Source: Epiperipatus broadwayi (lineage: Eukaryota > Onychophora > Udeonychophora > Euonychophora > Peripatidae). From it: DNA of 64,000 nt. The position numbers were made by a program, and so were the translations under genes. This document shows, one piece after another, positions 62,183 through 64,000 of the stretch (position 1 is the stretch's first letter; the number at the start of each line of letters is the position of its first letter). The stretch lies in NCBI GenBank assembly GCA_028023455.1, contig JAQFVV010006221.1, positions 951,001 to 1,015,000 of the forward strand, given 5' to 3'. The notes under the pieces are model-generated. The model did no database searches. It worked only from the letters and a program-made list of their open reading frames with translations, and was not told the DNA's origin.

Positions 62183-62880
62183 GTATTTGTCTTTTAGATA
62201 AAATAAAATGTTTTTTTATTACTATTAAAAGTAAAAGTTAGTGTGTATGTATATATCTTAGATAAATAAAAAAATTGTTTTTAAACTATTATTGAAAATA
62301 AAATTATATATATATTTAGAGAGTGTGTGTATATATATATTTGTTAAACATCTTTTCATGGATCAATATGTAAACATAGCTATCAGATTCATCTGCATGT
62401 GTGTGTGTGCTTGCTCGCTGTAAGTATAATATTTCATTTTAATCTCAGTAGCTGCTGCTAGAAATGCTGATAGAAGAATTACCAATCACACAACTTAGTT
62501 ACAAATTATTTTGTCCAGTAGGTCCAATTAAAAGAGGATATACTGATAGATAATTAATTTAAGATTTTTGTTTGCTTTGTCAATTATTAATGTTTTTAGA
62601 CTATTTAATTATTCTCTGATAAAAGCATCTAGGTAAGACTTTAATATTTGGCCAACATAAGTGTTGATAATGATCATTCTTTGTTTGCACTGGTATGTTC
62701 ATCTCTTTCTAGCACCCATGTGATGAGTGTTTGGATCTGTTTAAGAAATCTTTTAAACTCTACAAAAAATTTCATAAATGACACGGGCGTTAAGATGGAT
62801 TAAATTCTTAAGTTTTGATAAAACATTGCCAATTTTCTACTTGGTGGTGAAAATTTTTTCCATATTATAATGCTCTAGGA
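62183..62880. other. Last intron in window, left part
   Basis: TA and GT repeats near 62310-62420; no exon continuing the GPG-like C-terminus was found. Confidence 0.5.
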
Positions 62881-64000
62881 CAGGCATGGGCAACCTTTCC
62901 TAGTTCAGGGGCCAAATTATCTTTCTGTCTTCGAGTCAAGGGCCGAACCAAATAATCAAATAGTACAATATAATAATGAATGATAAAGGGCTACATAAAT
63001 TTCATAATAATGATGTAACAATTTAATGGGAGCATTAGCCTTGTACTTCAACAATGAGACTATCAATGTTGATGGGAATAATGTTTAAGAACAATCACAT
63101 AGAATTTTCAAGGTTTTTGTCAGTAGTTATTCTTGTCCGAATTTTCTAGAAAAAAACTGGTCACACATATATGTGCTGCCAAAAAGACAAAATTTTTTTT
63201 GAAAAGGCATTACATTTCTATATTTTTCTTCCACCAAATGTTTATAAAAATCCATCAAAGCAATGTTGTTAAACTGTAATTTTAGCATTAAATCTGCTTG
63301 AACCTCAATAAGTTCCATCTGAAAATTTTCTGGCACATTATTTATATCAGTATCCATCGGATGAGGAAATATAGTGAATATGGAGTCTTTATCTTGGAAG
63401 TCAGCGAACCTTGTATCAAATTGCTCTATTAAGGTCTTCAGTTCATTTCCATAACAATTATAAGGGATATTTTTATGAGTTGCTAAAGTAGGAAAATGGT
63501 AACAATTTTTAGCTCTTATCTGACTTTCCAACAATTTTGGTTTATTACAAAAAGCACTGACATGTCCATACAGTTCATGAATCAATTGTCCTGGTTTTTG
63601 CAATTTAAGGTTTTCATTTAGGTATCCAGTGTCATCTACAAGGAATGCTAAATCAAACACCCACTCATCATCTCTTACTTGGTTAATTGTTTTTTCTTTT
63701 ATGTCCATAAAATCTGCTGTCTTGTCTCAGATCATAAATCATTTTAACCTTTTACCTTTACTCAACCACCTCAATCTGAAAATAAGTCTGCCAAATATTC
63801 CTTAAATTGCAGTGATTAAGTACATGTGACTTAATAAAGTTAATACTGGCTGCTACAACTTCCATAACATTTCTAAATTTAATTGATTTTGCACACAGAT
63901 TTTGTTAGTGGATAATGCAATAAAAATTTGTTAAATTTTCAGATGGATCTGTAATTTTGTTACTTTTTCATGAACTATTCCAATAAATCCCTTCCATGCA
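62881..64000 (-). mobile_element. hAT transposon, decayed, running off the right edge
   Basis: CAGGCATGGGCAACC at 62881 matches the inverted terminal repeat of the element at 23247-23734 and a second gggccaaa/gggccgaacc region follows, as in that element. The transposase lies on the minus strand. The other end is outside the window. Confidence 0.7.
63127..64000 (-). pseudogene. hAT transposase, GTF2IRD2/EPM2AIP1-like, C-terminal part
   Basis: An open frame of 193 codons (63708-63127) reads DEWVFDLAFLVDDTGYLNEN, LKLQKPGQLIHELYGHVSAF and FQMELIEVQADLMLKLQF, the catalytic-domain C-terminal part typical of this hAT branch. Upstream, with stops, CIIHQQNLCAKSIKFRNVME and AASINFIKSHVLNHCNLRN match the C-x-x-H region before it. 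The frame is broken upstream of 63708 (stops near 63770 and 63980), and the RW-x-S-RG block is lost. It belongs to the same family as the element at 23247. Confidence 0.75.

Noticed and set aside
62521-62552. Possible last RPUSD2 exon reading GPIKRGYTDR and stop
   Set aside because: No acceptor gives phase 0 in this frame, and similarity beyond Gly-Pro is absent.
1-64000. CRISPR arrays, bacterial operons or tRNA/rRNA genes
   Set aside because: No spacer-repeat arrays, ribosome-binding sites, cloverleaf tRNA or rRNA sequence were seen; intron structure shows a eukaryotic nuclear locus.

Overview
The window is AT-rich metazoan nuclear DNA: long introns, T-rich splice acceptors, GT-AG junctions, and dense, mostly decayed mobile elements. 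The species cannot be fixed from sequence alone. A CR1-type LINE with an SGNH-esterase ORF1, an RTE-type LINE, Penelope-like elements (PLEs) with GIY-YIG endonuclease, and a GTF2IRD2/EPM2AIP1-like hAT transposon suit an invertebrate such as a chelicerate or cnidarian, but that is inference.

Host gene: one protein-coding gene is supported on the + strand. It is an RPUSD2-type pseudouridine synthase of the RluA family. Nine internal exons (2272-2386, 12778-12899, 15089-15189, 16186-16273, 17408-17486, 32479-32620, 43603-43793, 56934-57022, 61904-62182) join without a frame break into 402 codons. The start exon lies left of the window and the last exon lies right of it. Introns run from about 1 kb to 15 kb, and nearly everything else in the window is intronic.

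Mobile elements by region: 1-1200 PLE long-terminal-repeat foldback plus a PLE reverse-transcriptase remnant; 8.6-9.2 kb, 21.5-22.1 kb, 33.3-34.5 kb, 37.9-39.3 kb, 40.4-41.3 kb, 51.0 kb, 56.7 kb, 58.2-58.5 kb and 60.6-60.9 kb copies of one repeat family (family B, monomer about 450 bp) whose consensus carries a type I hammerhead-ribozyme-like fold; 20.9-23.1 kb two PLE endonuclease remnants; 23.2-23.7 kb a 488-bp hAT deletion derivative; 24.3-30.9 kb a CR1-type LINE on the minus strand, split by a tandem foldback array (family E); 36.6-39.5 kb an RTE-type LINE on the minus strand, split by two family B insertions; 47.1-48.1 kb a second hammerhead-bearing tandem (family C); 54.9-55.7 kb a 340-bp tandem (family D); 61.0-61.5 kb another CR1 remnant; 62.9 kb to the right edge a decayed hAT transposase copy.

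The most interesting signal is the set of small repeat families (A to E). They share a tandem monomer (about 340-476 bp), a foldback arrangement in nearly every insertion, and target-site duplications of 9-16 bp. Families B and C also share hammerhead-like folds. This resembles animal retrozymes and PLE terminal repeats. The consistent foldback suggests both target strands were primed from the same RNA region, possibly of a circular or multimeric RNA. No insertion of family B shows an open reading frame of its own, so mobilisation in trans, for instance by a PLE, is the likeliest explanation.
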